From Streptomyces aureoverticillatus (GTDB lineage Bacteria; Actinomycetota; Actinomycetes; Streptomycetales; Streptomycetaceae): a stretch of DNA of 64,000 nt. This document shows, one piece after another, positions 49,300-57,918 of this stretch (the stretch's first letter is position 1; each line of letters starts with the position of its first letter). The stretch covers positions 248,001 through 312,000 of the forward strand of contig NZ_BMSY01000004.1 in NCBI RefSeq assembly GCF_014649395.1, given 5' to 3'. The translations under genes and the position numbers were made by a program. The notes under the pieces are model-generated. The model was not told the DNA's origin. It did not search any database and worked only from the letters and a program-made list of their open reading frames with translations.

Positions 49300-50499
49300 A
49301 TGGCGAGCCAACCGAGGGTGCCCGGCCCCGGAGAGCAGCTGCTCGAACAACTGCTCTCCTCCGCCCACGCCGCGACCGCCCTGGAGCTTCCCGCCCTGGT
49401 GCAGCGGTTCGCCGATGCCGCCGGGCTCGACCGGATCGACGTGTACCTCGTGGACCTGCAACAGCGCAGCCTGGTGCCGCTGGCCGACGGGCCGCCCGTA
49501 CTCGGCGTGGACCATTCAGTGGCCGGTTCGGCCTACCGGGCGCACGCGCTGCGCGTCGAGGAACTGCCCCAGGGCAGGATCACCACCTGGCTGCCCCTGA
49601 TCGACGGGGTGGAGCGGCTCGGCGTCATCGGCGCCACCGCCTCGGCCATCGACGGCGCGCTGCTGCGGCGCTGCCGCATGCTGGCCTCGCTCCTGGCCAT
49701 GGTGATCACCTCGAAGCGGTCGTCCAGCGACAGCTTCGCCCGCCGCACCCGCTCCGAGACGATGCGGCTCCCCGCCGAGATGCTCCGCGCCTTCCTGCCG
49801 CCCCGCACGATCGGCAACTCCCGCGTGATCTCGACGGCCGTACTGGAACCGGCGTACGAGATCGGCGGTGATGCCTTCGACCACTCCCTGACCCGTTCCA
49901 CCCTGCACATGGCCATCCTGGACGCCATGGGCCACAACCTCGCCTCCGGTCTGACGACCGCCGTGGCCATGGCGGGCTGCCGCAACGCCCGCCGGGCGGA
50001 GGCCCCGCTGCCCGAGCTCGTCGACAACATCCAGCAGGCGCTCGCCCAGTGGCTGCCCGAGCAGTTCTGTACGGGGATCTTCGCCCAGCTCGGCCTCGCG
50101 GACGGCGTCCTGCGCTGGTGCAACTGCGGCCATCCGCCGCCGCTGCTGATCCGCGACCACCGCGTGCTCGACCGTGCGCTGGAGCGGCAGGCACAGCCGC
50201 CCATGGGGACGCCCGCCCTACTGGCCGACGTCCGGTGGGAGGTCCACGAGGAGGCCCTCCAGCCGGGCGACCGGGTGCTCCTGTACACCGACGGCGTGAC
50301 CGAGCTGCGCACGGGAGGGGACGCCGAGTTCGGCCTGGAGCGGTTCACCGACAGCATCATCCGGGCGACGGCCGCGGGGGAATCGGCGCCGGAGGCACTG
50401 CGGCAGCTCATCCACTCCATCCTCGACCGGCAGGAGAACCAACTGCGCGACGACGCGACGCTGTTGCTCCTCGAGTGGTGTCCACCGGAAGGCGGCTGA
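49300..50499 (+). CDS. SpoIIE/RsbU-type PP2C protein phosphatase with N-terminal sensory domain
   Basis: The protein has 399 residues. The first ~145 residues look GAF-like ([31 protein letters not shown]). From about residue 165 a SpoIIE PP2C domain follows, with [46 protein letters not shown] and [12 protein letters not shown]. The aspartates in GGD, MGH, TDG and RDD are the metal ligands. Such enzymes dephosphorylate anti-anti-sigma proteins to free a SigB-type sigma factor. The ATG at 49300 follows GGGGGAGG. It starts 199 bp from the divergent sigma gene, which supports a shared stress-response role by inference. Confidence 0.93.
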   Translation: MASQPRVPGPGEQLLEQLLSSAHAATALELPALVQRFADAAGLDRIDVYLVDLQQRSLVPLADGPPVLGVDHSVAGSAYRAHALRVEELPQGRITTWLPLIDGVERLGVIGATASAIDGALLRRCRMLASLLAMVITSKRSSSDSFARRTRSETMRLPAEMLRAFLPPRTIGNSRVISTAVLEPAYEIGGDAFDHSLTRSTLHMAILDAMGHNLASGLTTAVAMAGCRNARRAEAPLPELVDNIQQALAQWLPEQFCTGIFAQLGLADGVLRWCNCGHPPPLLIRDHRVLDRALERQAQPPMGTPALLADVRWEVHEEALQPGDRVLLYTDGVTELRTGGDAEFGLERFTDSIIRATAAGESAPEALRQLIHSILDRQENQLRDDATLLLLEWCPPEGG

Positions 50500-50666
50500 C
50501 TCGGCCACGGGCCGCCCCCGGTGCCGTGCGTGGCCGCCCTGGTGACGCCGCTTCTTTGATCGCCTACGCTGCCCGGCAGCCGATCACTCCCGCGGCGGCT
50601 GCCGCCGCCCGGCCCCTCAGCCCCGGGCTCCGGCGCGCGCCGCCCTTGCACGAGGGGACACAGTCC

Positions 50667-51833
50667 GTGACACAGCCGCCGTTCGGCAACTACCAGAACG
50701 AGATCTACCTCAACGGCCTGGACGGTGTCCTGCCCACCCTGCCGATGACGTTCGCCGAGCTCGAGGCACGCGCCGGTCAGGCGCTGCCCCCGTCGGTGTG
50801 GTCGTACGTCGCGGGCGGCGCGGGCGACGAGCGCACCCAGCGGGCCAACGTCGAGGCGTTCGACCGCTGGGGACTGATACCGCGGATGCTCGTCGGGGCC
50901 ACCGAGCGGGACCTGTCGGTCGAGCTGTGGGGCACGCGCTGGCCGGCCCCGGTGTTCATGGCTCCGATCGGCGTCGTCGGGCTGTGCGCCCAGGACGGCC
51001 ACGGTGACCTCGCGACCGCGCGCGCCGCGGCCCGGACCGGGGTGCCGATGTGTGCCTCGACGCTGAGCGTGGACCCCATGGAGGACGTCGCGAAGGAGTT
51101 CTCCGGTACGCCCGGTCTCTTTCAGCTCTACACCCCCACCGACCGCGATCTCGCCGAGAGCCTGGTGCGCCGCGCCGAGGCGGCCGGGTTCGCCGGGATC
51201 GTCGTCACACTCGACACCTGGGTGACCGGCTGGCGGCCCCGCGACCTCGCCACGGCCAACTTCCCGCAGCTGCGCGGCCACTGCCTCGCCAACTACACCA
51301 GCGACCCGCACTTCCGCTCCCACGTCGACGCCGACCTCGACGCCGATCCCCGCGCCGGCGTGCTGCACTGGGCAAGCGTCTTCGGCAAGTCGCTCACCTG
51401 GGACGACCTGACCTGGCTGCGTTCCCTCACGACCCTGCCGCTCATCCTGAAAGGCATCTGCCACCCCGACGACGCACGCCGCGCCCGGGACTACGGCGTC
51501 GACGGGATCTACTGCTCCAACCACGGCGGGCGCCAGGCCAACGGGGGCCTTTCCGCGCTGGACTGTCTGCCCGCCGTCGTGGAGGCCGCCGGTGAGCTGC
51601 CGGTGCTCTTCGACTCCGGCGTGCGCACCGGCACGGACGTGGTCAAGGCCCTGGCGCTCGGCGCGAGCGCCGTCGGCATCGGCCGCCCCTACGCCTACGG
51701 CCTCGCCCTGGGCGGCGTCGACGGCATCGTGCACGTCCTGCGTTCGATCCTCGCCGAGGCCGACCTGACCATGGCCGTCGACGGATACCCCGACCTGGCC
51801 GCTCTCACCAAGGACGCGATCCGGCGCTGCTGA
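50667..51833 (+). CDS. Lactate 2-monooxygenase (FMN-dependent alpha-hydroxy acid oxidase family)
   Basis: This 388-residue TIM-barrel flavoprotein converts L-lactate and oxygen to acetate and CO2, as judged by resemblance to the mycobacterial enzyme. Its N-terminus has [15 protein letters not shown] and [14 protein letters not shown]. Other landmarks are [16 protein letters not shown], the catalytic-base loop CSNHGGRQ near residue 285, and [18 protein letters not shown] for the FMN phosphate. The start is a GTG after GAGGGGA. Other alpha-hydroxy acid dehydrogenases share the fold, so the exact acid is somewhat uncertain. It converges on the ABC permease gene with only 38 bp between stops. Confidence 0.9.
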   Translation: MTQPPFGNYQNEIYLNGLDGVLPTLPMTFAELEARAGQALPPSVWSYVAGGAGDERTQRANVEAFDRWGLIPRMLVGATERDLSVELWGTRWPAPVFMAPIGVVGLCAQDGHGDLATARAAARTGVPMCASTLSVDPMEDVAKEFSGTPGLFQLYTPTDRDLAESLVRRAEAAGFAGIVVTLDTWVTGWRPRDLATANFPQLRGHCLANYTSDPHFRSHVDADLDADPRAGVLHWASVFGKSLTWDDLTWLRSLTTLPLILKGICHPDDARRARDYGVDGIYCSNHGGRQANGGLSALDCLPAVVEAAGELPVLFDSGVRTGTDVVKALALGASAVGIGRPYAYGLALGGVDGIVHVLRSILAEADLTMAVDGYPDLAALTKDAIRRC

Positions 51834-51855
51834 GGCGGACAGTGGCGAAGGCCTG

Positions 51856-51871
51856 GGCGCGAGCACGCGCC
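51856..51871. terminator. Weak hairpin between convergent genes
   Basis: GGCGCG and CGCGCC pair across a 4-bp loop within the 38-bp gap between the lactate monooxygenase and permease stops. The stem is short, so termination is only a possibility. Confidence 0.35.
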
Positions 51872-53083
51872 TCATGCCGCCGCCAGCGCTTCCGTGGGCG
51901 GAAGCCGCGCCGCCCGCACCGCCGGGTAGAAGCCCGCCAGGCCGCCGATCACGAGGGTGGCGCCCACGCCGCCGGCCATCGCCCACAGGGGGACGACCGT
52001 CGGCCAGCCCTGGTAGCCCGCGTACCCCGCCGTCACCGCGATGCCCAGGGCCACGCCGCCCAGACCGCCGAGGGCCGACAACAGCAAGGACTCGCACAGG
52101 AACTGGGTACGGATCTGGCCCCTGGTGGCGCCCAGGGAGCGGCGCAGGCCGATCTCCGCCCGGCGTTCCAGGACCGAGATGACCATGGTGTTGGCCACTC
52201 CGACCCCGCCGACCAGGAGTGCCACCGCGCCCAGGCCCAGGAGGAGACCCGACAGCGCGTCGTCGGTGGCCTGCTTCGCCGCGAGCGCGTCGGAGGGGCG
52301 GGAGACGTTCACCTCGTTGGGGTTCTCCGGGTTCGCCGTCGCGCCAAGGACCTCCTGGACGTCGTTCACCGACGGCTCGTCCGCCCGTGCGTACACCGTC
52401 GTCGCGAAGCCGTCGAAGTCCAGCTCCTCCTTGGCGGCGGGCCAGCCGACGAGCGCGGCCGAGTCGAGTTCGGGGGCGAGTTCGTTCGGGGCGAGGAGGC
52501 CCACCACGGTGAACCACCGGTCACCGAGCCACACTTGTGTCTCCGGGCCCGAGGCGTGCACGCCGAGCTGTTCGGCGGCTCGCGCGCCGAGGACCACGGC
52601 CGGATACCGGGAAGTGGCCGCGTTCAGCCAGCGGCCGTCGACCACGTCCACGCCCACGGTTCCCGGCAGGTCGGTACGGGCCGCGAACACGCCGATTCCG
52701 CCGGTCGCTTCCTTGGGGACGTGGTCGTTGCGGTACACCTTCGCGGCGGTCTTGCCGATCGCCGAGACCGACTCCACTCCCTCGACGGCGCCGACCATGT
52801 CGACGGCCTCGTCCGGCAGATGCGCCGCGCTGCCGCTGAAGGACTGGCCGGGCGCGGCCGTCAGCAGATTGGTGCCCAGTGCCGCCATTTTGCGGTCCAG
52901 CTCCTCCTGGCTGGAGGTGGAGATGCCCACGACGCCGATCATCGCCGCGATCCCGATCGCGATGCCCAGCGCCGAGAGGAACACCCGCATCGGGCGCGAG
53001 CGCAGGCCCGAGCCGCCCGTGCGCAGCATGTCCGCCGGGCTCAGCCGGGCCGGCCTCGGCCGCGGCCGCGTCGCCGTACTCAT
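51872..53083 (-). CDS. MacB/FtsX-type ABC transporter permease
   Basis: This 403-residue membrane protein has one N-terminal helix (MRVFLSALGIAIGIAAMIGVVGI), a roughly 200-residue extracytoplasmic MacB_PCD-like domain, and three C-terminal helices. The last block has LLLGLGAVALLVGGVGVANTM and the FtsX-family segment RRAEIGLRRSLGATRGQI. These permeases work mechanically with an ATPase and a periplasmic-type adaptor rather than as classic substrate channels. Its ATG overlaps the ATPase stop (ATGA). It is the last gene of a four-gene unit reading lipoprotein, adaptor, ATPase, permease. Confidence 0.95.
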   Translation of the reverse strand: MSTATRPRPRPARLSPADMLRTGGSGLRSRPMRVFLSALGIAIGIAAMIGVVGISTSSQEELDRKMAALGTNLLTAAPGQSFSGSAAHLPDEAVDMVGAVEGVESVSAIGKTAAKVYRNDHVPKEATGGIGVFAARTDLPGTVGVDVVDGRWLNAATSRYPAVVLGARAAEQLGVHASGPETQVWLGDRWFTVVGLLAPNELAPELDSAALVGWPAAKEELDFDGFATTVYARADEPSVNDVQEVLGATANPENPNEVNVSRPSDALAAKQATDDALSGLLLGLGAVALLVGGVGVANTMVISVLERRAEIGLRRSLGATRGQIRTQFLCESLLLSALGGLGGVALGIAVTAGYAGYQGWPTVVPLWAMAGGVGATLVIGGLAGFYPAVRAARLPPTEALAAA

Positions 53084-53937
53084 CGGCCCACCCGTTCCAC
53101 GACAGCGGCGCTGTGCTCGGCGGCGAAGGCGCGGGGGGCGGCGCGGCCGTTGTCGCTCCCGGCGATGCCGGAGTCGTGTTCGATCCGGCCGTCCTTGATG
53201 CGTACCTCGCGGGGCAGCGACGCCGCGATGTCCCGGTCGTGGGTGATGACCACGACCGTGGTGCCCGCCCGGTGCAGTTCGTGCAGGAGGTCCATGACCA
53301 CCTCCCCCGACCGCGAGTCGAGCGCGCCCGTCGGCTCGTCCGCGAGCAGCAGCTTGGGGCCTCCCCTGCTCGAAGCGCTCGGGGACGGGTCGCCGAGTAC
53401 GGCCCGTGCTATCGCCACGCGCTGTTTCTCGCCTCCGGAGAGCTGGTGGGGCTCGTTGTGCAGGCGGCCGCCGAGGCCCACCCGGCGCAGCGCGCGCTCC
53501 GCGAGGCGGCGCCGCTCGGCACGCGGCACGCCGCTGTAGAGCAGGCCGTCCGCGACCGCGTCGAGGGCCGGTACGCCCGCCGCCAGATGGAAGGCCTGGA
53601 AGACGAAGCCGATGGTGCGGGCGCGCAGCGCGGCCAGCTGACGGTCGGACAGGGCGTCGATCGCGTGGCCGTCGATGCGGACCTTCCCCGCGGACGGGCG
53701 GTCCAGCGTCCCCATGATGTTGAGCATCGTCGACTTGCCGGAGCCGGAGGGGCCGACGATCGCCAGCATTTCCCCGCGCCGGACGACGAGCCCGGCCCCG
53801 GCCAGCGCGGTCACGTCCCCGTACGTCTTGGACACCTGCTCCAACTCGACGACGGGCGGCGGCACTTCGTGATCTCCCTCCTCACGTACGAACCGCTCCG
53901 CTTCGCGGCACTCACGTTCGGGTACGGACGGCTTCAC
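53080..53937 (-). CDS. ABC transporter ATPase (MacB/LolD type) with in-frame insertion
   Basis: This 285-residue ATPase has Walker A GPSGSGKST, the Q-loop region FVFQAFHLAAG, signature HQLSGGEKQR, Walker B LLLADEPTGALD and the switch histidine ITHDRD. It powers the adjacent MacB-like permease. Ten extra residues (SPSASSRGGP, 53356-53385) separate the usual LGDP from KLLLADEPTG, just before Walker B. The start GTG overlaps the adaptor stop (GTGA), and its own stop overlaps the permease start. The N-terminal ~28 residues before PPVVELEQVSKTYG are acidic and poorly conserved, so a slightly later start cannot be excluded. Confidence 0.95.
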   Translation of the reverse strand: MKPSVPERECREAERFVREEGDHEVPPPVVELEQVSKTYGDVTALAGAGLVVRRGEMLAIVGPSGSGKSTMLNIMGTLDRPSAGKVRIDGHAIDALSDRQLAALRARTIGFVFQAFHLAAGVPALDAVADGLLYSGVPRAERRRLAERALRRVGLGGRLHNEPHQLSGGEKQRVAIARAVLGDPSPSASSRGGPKLLLADEPTGALDSRSGEVVMDLLHELHRAGTTVVVITHDRDIAASLPREVRIKDGRIEHDSGIAGSDNGRAAPRAFAAEHSAAVVERVGR

Positions 53938-55367
53938 TTCGGAACCCCCACCTTCAGGCCCTCGGTGATGCCGTCACCGGACACCTCGACCATGCCGTTC
54001 GCGAACATGCCGAGCTCCACCGGCCGGTACTCGACGCCGGAGCCGGTGACGGCCTGGACCGCGTAGCCGCCGCCCCTGCGTGCGACGAGTGCGCCGACGG
54101 GCACGGCGAGGACGTCCTCGCGGCTCTCGGCGGCCAGCGTCACGTCCACGGGGGCCGCCTGGTAACGGCCCAGCTTCTTCTGGTCCTTGACGGTGAGCTC
54201 GACCGGCAGGGTGGCACCGTCGGCGCCGCCCGGGGAGTCGCCGCCGTCCTCGGAGGGCTTGGCGGTGGCGGCGTTGCCGACGTCCGTCACGCGGGCTTCT
54301 GCCTCCGTGCCGTCGGGCAGGGCGACGGTGGCCTTGGTGCCTTCCTCGACCAGGTCCTCGTACTGCGCCTCCAGATCGACGGTGACCTTCCGCGCGGTGC
54401 CGGTCCAGGTGAGCACCTCGCCCGACGCGGCGTTGCCGCGGGACGACTTGACCTCGGCGACGCGCCTGGCTCCGGACGCCACGACGGCGTCTCCGGGCGC
54501 GACCTCGCCGGTCTCTTCCCGGCCCAGGTCCTCCTGCCAGTCCTTGACCGCCTCCGCGGTGCCCGCGCTGTACTCCTCGTCCACTGTGAAGCCGGTGTGG
54601 CCGAGCGCGGCCAGGTTCTTCTCGAGCGTTTCCACGTCGTCGCCCTCGGCGCCCACGTCGAGCGTGCGGTAGAGCGGGGTGGCGCCGTACAGCAGCGGCA
54701 CCTTCTTCTCGTCCGCGCTGTACACCGTCTCTCCGCGTTCGATCTGTTGGCCTTCGGCGGGGAGCCAGGTGAGGGTGCCCCCGGAGGCGGTGGAATTCCC
54801 GCCCTCGGGAGCGGTGGAGGACCCGCCCTCGGAGCCGGTGGAACTCCCGCTCCCGGGAGCGGCGGCGTTGGCGTCGTTCGCCCCGCCCTCGCCCGCCGGT
54901 TCGCTCGCGCCGCCCGCCCCGGCCTGCACCGCGCTCGCCTCGCCGTATCCGAGCGTGCCGTCGACCGTCTCGCCACGGGTGAGCGTCCGCTTCTCGACGG
55001 TGGCCGTGCGCGCCGGTCCCGACGGGTCGGCCGCTGAGGGACCGGCACCGTCACCGCCGAGCGCGCCGGTCGCGGCGATGCCGCCCGCGCCGGCGACCGC
55101 GGTCGCGGCCAGGACGATCAGCGACGTACGCAGGGGCCGCCGTCGACGGCGGGACGGCCCCGTGGGACCGGGCGGAAGACCCGCGCCGTCGGCGCCGTCG
55201 CCCCTGTCGCCCCTGCCCCCTGTGCCATCGCTGCCGTTCCGGCCGTGGCGGTCATCGCTGTCGAGGACCGTGCCGACGCTGCTGTCCGGGACACGCGGCC
55301 GGTCATCGGTGTCCGGCCCGCCCGCCTCGGCGACGGGCCCGCCCCCACCGGCGTCCGCCCCGCTCAC
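53934..55367 (-). CDS. HlyD/MacA-type efflux adaptor with peptidoglycan-binding domain
   Basis: This 477-residue membrane-anchored adaptor has a Gly/Asp-rich cytoplasmic N-terminus, a single helix (LIVLAATAVAGAGGIAATG), an extracytoplasmic barrel region and a PG_binding_1 domain. The last shows LDVGAEGDDVETLEKNLAAL and SAGTAEAVKDWQEDLG. Beta-strand repeats of the adaptor type follow (EEGTKATVALPDGTEAEARV, DVLAVPVGALVARRGGGY). A Gly/Ser/Thr/Glu low-complexity spacer lies at about 54780-54900. The GTG at 55367 overlaps the lipoprotein stop (GTGA) and is preferred to an ATG at 55421. It should connect the MacB-like transporter to the cell wall. Confidence 0.88.
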   Translation of the reverse strand: MSGADAGGGGPVAEAGGPDTDDRPRVPDSSVGTVLDSDDRHGRNGSDGTGGRGDRGDGADGAGLPPGPTGPSRRRRRPLRTSLIVLAATAVAGAGGIAATGALGGDGAGPSAADPSGPARTATVEKRTLTRGETVDGTLGYGEASAVQAGAGGASEPAGEGGANDANAAAPGSGSSTGSEGGSSTAPEGGNSTASGGTLTWLPAEGQQIERGETVYSADEKKVPLLYGATPLYRTLDVGAEGDDVETLEKNLAALGHTGFTVDEEYSAGTAEAVKDWQEDLGREETGEVAPGDAVVASGARRVAEVKSSRGNAASGEVLTWTGTARKVTVDLEAQYEDLVEEGTKATVALPDGTEAEARVTDVGNAATAKPSEDGGDSPGGADGATLPVELTVKDQKKLGRYQAAPVDVTLAAESREDVLAVPVGALVARRGGGYAVQAVTGSGVEYRPVELGMFANGMVEVSGDGITEGLKVGVPK

Positions 55368-55948
55368 TGGCCCCCGCCGCCCTTCATCATCACGCCACCG
55401 GAGGGCCGCTTGTCCCGGCATGCCTCCATGGCCTCCTGGAACTTGGGGTCGTCGCCCTTCATCCCGACGGCCGACATGTCGATGACCATCGATCCGCCGT
55501 CGATCTCCGGGTCGGGGAACTTGGGCACGCCGTTCTCACGCATGCACCGCGCCCACTCGGCGACCTTCGCGGAGTCGAGCGGCTTGCCCCCGTTCGGGCC
55601 ACCGGCTCCCTGCGGAGACAGGTCTTTGCAGGCCTCCTGGGCCTTCTTGAACTCCGACGACTGCGGGTCGACGCCCGAGCCGGGGCCGATCCTGATGCCG
55701 CCACCGCCCTGCTCCGGGTCGGGAAACTTGGGCACCCCGTTCTCGCGCATGCACTTGGCGTACGCGAGGCCGCGCTCCTCCGGGCCGGTCGGCGACGGCT
55801 TCTCCGCCGCCCCCTGCCCGTCCGCGTCCGCCGCCTGCGACGACCCGTCCGAGCAGGCCGTCAGGACGGCTCCCGTCAGCACCACCGAGGCGAGCAGCGG
55901 GGCAACGGCCCATGTCCGTGCGCTCTTGCGCTTGTCCGTCTGTGTCAT
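55364..55948 (-). CDS. Lipoprotein with two CMRENGVPKFPDP repeats
   Basis: This 194-residue lipoprotein has a signal peptide ending in the lipobox LTAC-S near residue 30. The exported part contains two copies of a motif of the form A-(K/R)-CMRENGVPKFPDPE. Each is followed by an F-(K/Q)-(K/E)-A-x-EAC helix, so each repeat holds a Cys pair that could form a disulfide. The second half ends in a Met/Gly/Lys tail. The ATG at 55948 gives a standard leader. It is the first gene of the efflux operon and is divergent from the two-component genes. The repeated domain is common in actinobacterial lipoproteins near MacB-like systems but, to my knowledge, has no proven function. Confidence 0.9.
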   Translation of the reverse strand: MTQTDKRKSARTWAVAPLLASVVLTGAVLTACSDGSSQAADADGQGAAEKPSPTGPEERGLAYAKCMRENGVPKFPDPEQGGGGIRIGPGSGVDPQSSEFKKAQEACKDLSPQGAGGPNGGKPLDSAKVAEWARCMRENGVPKFPDPEIDGGSMVIDMSAVGMKGDDPKFQEAMEACRDKRPSGGVMMKGGGGQ

Positions 55949-55972
55949 GCGGTCAAGGTCTACGGACCCAGT

Positions 55973-56012
55973 GGTTACACGGCGGGAACGCGGACTGTTA
56001 TGCCGGTGTAAC
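55973..56012. promoter_or_regulatory. Divergent promoter region with GTTACAC / GTGTAAC inverted repeat
   Basis: GTTACAC (55974-55980) and GTGTAAC (56006-56012) are inverted 25 bp apart in the 88-bp gap between the lipoprotein and the response regulator. TGTTAT (55996-56001) could be the -10 box for the regulator. The arrangement suits binding by the adjacent OmpR-type regulator. Confidence 0.45.
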
Positions 56013-56036
56013 GCCCTCTCCGGCATTCTGTCGGCC

Positions 56037-56690
56037 ATGCGCGTGCTGATTGTCGAGGACCACCGGGAGCTGGCCGACACCGTGGCCACGGGCCTGCGCC
56101 AGGACGGCATGGCCGTCGATCTCGCGTACGACGGCGGGGAGGCCCTGGACCTCGCCCTCGTGCACGACTACGACGTCGTCGTCCTGGACCGCGACCTGCC
56201 GCGCGTGCACGGCGACGAGGTGTGCCGCGTCCTGGTCGCGCGCGGCGGCCGCTGCCGGGTGCTGATGCTCACCGCCGCCACGACGATCGAGGACCGGGTC
56301 GGCGGGCTCTCCCTGGGGGCGGACGACTACCTCCCCAAACCGTTCGCCTTCGCCGAACTGATCGCCCGGGTAAGGGCCTTGGCCCGCCGCGCCCAACCGG
56401 CCGTGCCCCCGGTGCTCACCCGCGGCGATCTCACCCTGGACTCGGCGCAGCGCATCGCCCGTCGCGGCGGTCGCCGCCTCGACCTCTCCCCCAAGGAACT
56501 CGCCGTCCTGGAACTGCTGCTCGGCGCGCGGGGCGGCGTCGTCTCCGCGGAGCAACTCCTGGAGCGCGCCTGGGACCAGGCGGCCGACCCCTTCACCAAC
56601 ACCGTGAAGGTCACGGTCAGCCGGCTGCGCCGCAAGCTGGGTGACCCGCCGGTGATCGAGACGGTGCCCCATGCCGGCTACCGCATCTGA
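56037..56690 (+). CDS. OmpR/PhoB-type response regulator
   Basis: This 217-residue regulator has a receiver domain (MRVLIVEDHRELADTVATGL; phospho-acceptor Asp in VVVLDRDLPR; Lys in DDYLPKPFAF). It also has a C-terminal winged helix (LSPKELAVLELLL, NTVKVTVSRLRRKLG, ETVPHAGYRI). The ATG at 56037 is the natural receiver start. It is transcribed away from the MacB-like efflux operon and overlaps the sensor kinase gene by 20 bp. By position it probably controls the efflux operon in response to envelope stress or an antimicrobial, which is inference. Confidence 0.95.
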   Translation: MRVLIVEDHRELADTVATGLRQDGMAVDLAYDGGEALDLALVHDYDVVVLDRDLPRVHGDEVCRVLVARGGRCRVLMLTAATTIEDRVGGLSLGADDYLPKPFAFAELIARVRALARRAQPAVPPVLTRGDLTLDSAQRIARRGGRRLDLSPKELAVLELLLGARGGVVSAEQLLERAWDQAADPFTNTVKVTVSRLRRKLGDPPVIETVPHAGYRI

Positions 56691-57918
56691 CCGCGTGGGC
56701 CGCTCCCCCGGCCCAACCCTCGGCCCCTCACCCGCCCCGCGCCGGTTCCGCTGGACCGTGCGGCTGCGCCTGACACTGCTCTATGGCGGGCTGTTCCTGG
56801 TGTCGGGGGCGGCGCTGCTCATCGTCACGTACGTCCTCGTGGCCACCCGTAAACCGCAGATAGTGCGCAAGATGACCGGCACGGGCGCGACCCCCTGGCT
56901 GCCCCAGGACACCGGCCGGCTGCGCGATCCGGGGGCGGCGCAGCGCGAGGCGATGCTGGAGCAGTTGCTCACCCAGTCCGGGATCGCGCTCGCTCTGATG
57001 TCGGCCGTGTCCGTGGCGCTGGGATGGCTGATGGCGGGTCGGGCGCTGCGCCCGGTCCGTACGATGGCGGACAAGGCCCGTCGCATCTCCGAGCGCAACC
57101 TCCACGAACGCCTGGCGGTCGACGGCCCGGACGACGAACTCAAGGACCTCGGCGACACCTTCGACGGCCTGCTCGCACGCCTCGACACGGCCTTCACCGC
57201 GCAGAAGCGCTTCGTCGCCAACGCCTCGCACGAGCTGCGTACCCCGCTCACCCTGCAGCGGGCCATGATCGAGGTCGCGCTCGCCAACCCGGCGGCGAAC
57301 GCGCGGTCCCTGCGCGCCGTGTGCGAACGCCTCCTGGCCACGGGCGAGCGCCAGGAGCACCTCATCGAGGCGCTCCTCACGCTCGCCCGCGGCCAGCGCG
57401 GCCTCCAGCGGAGCGAGCGCGTCGACCTGGCGGCGCTCGTGCGGGCCGTCCTGCACGAGCACGCCCCCACCGATCTGCGCCTCCAGCTGTCGTCGGCCCC
57501 GGCCCTCACGGTGGGCGACCCGCGCCTGCTGGAGAGCCTGGCGACGAACCTCGTCACCAACGCGGTACGCCACAATGTGCCCGGCGGCTGGATCCGCGTC
57601 CGCACGGGGGTGAGCGACGGGCGACCGGTGCTGCGGATGACGAACAGCGGGCCGGAAATCCCGCACGAGCGCATCGCCGCCCTCTTCCAGCCCTTCCAGC
57701 GCTTCGAGACCCGCACCGGCCCTCCGGACGGCCACGGCCTGGGCATGTCGATCGTCGCCGCGGTCGCCGACGCCCACGGAGCCCTGGTGACCGCCCTGCC
57801 CGGCCCCGAGGGGGGCCTCGACATCACGGTCGCGTTCGGTCACGGCCCGCCGGGGCGGAGCATCTTCCGGCCCGCCGTGCTGCCGCCGTCCACCGCGACC
57901 GAGGCGCCGGTCATGTAG
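56671..57918 (+). CDS. Sensor histidine kinase of the OmpR-type pair
   Basis: This 415-residue membrane kinase has two transmembrane helices (LTLLYGGLFLVSGAALLIVTYVLV and the segment IALALMSAVSVALGWLM) around a short extracellular loop. A HAMP domain follows (RPVRTMADKARRISERNL), then the H-box ASHELRTPL, N-box NLVTNAVRHN and G-box GHGLGMSIVAAV. The start overlaps the regulator stop, so expression is coupled. Its last ~79 bp overlap the 3' end of the opposite-strand dehydrogenase gene. The short sensor loop suggests sensing at the membrane surface. Confidence 0.94.
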   Translation: MPATASDRVGRSPGPTLGPSPAPRRFRWTVRLRLTLLYGGLFLVSGAALLIVTYVLVATRKPQIVRKMTGTGATPWLPQDTGRLRDPGAAQREAMLEQLLTQSGIALALMSAVSVALGWLMAGRALRPVRTMADKARRISERNLHERLAVDGPDDELKDLGDTFDGLLARLDTAFTAQKRFVANASHELRTPLTLQRAMIEVALANPAANARSLRAVCERLLATGERQEHLIEALLTLARGQRGLQRSERVDLAALVRAVLHEHAPTDLRLQLSSAPALTVGDPRLLESLATNLVTNAVRHNVPGGWIRVRTGVSDGRPVLRMTNSGPEIPHERIAALFQPFQRFETRTGPPDGHGLGMSIVAAVADAHGALVTALPGPEGGLDITVAFGHGPPGRSIFRPAVLPPSTATEAPVM

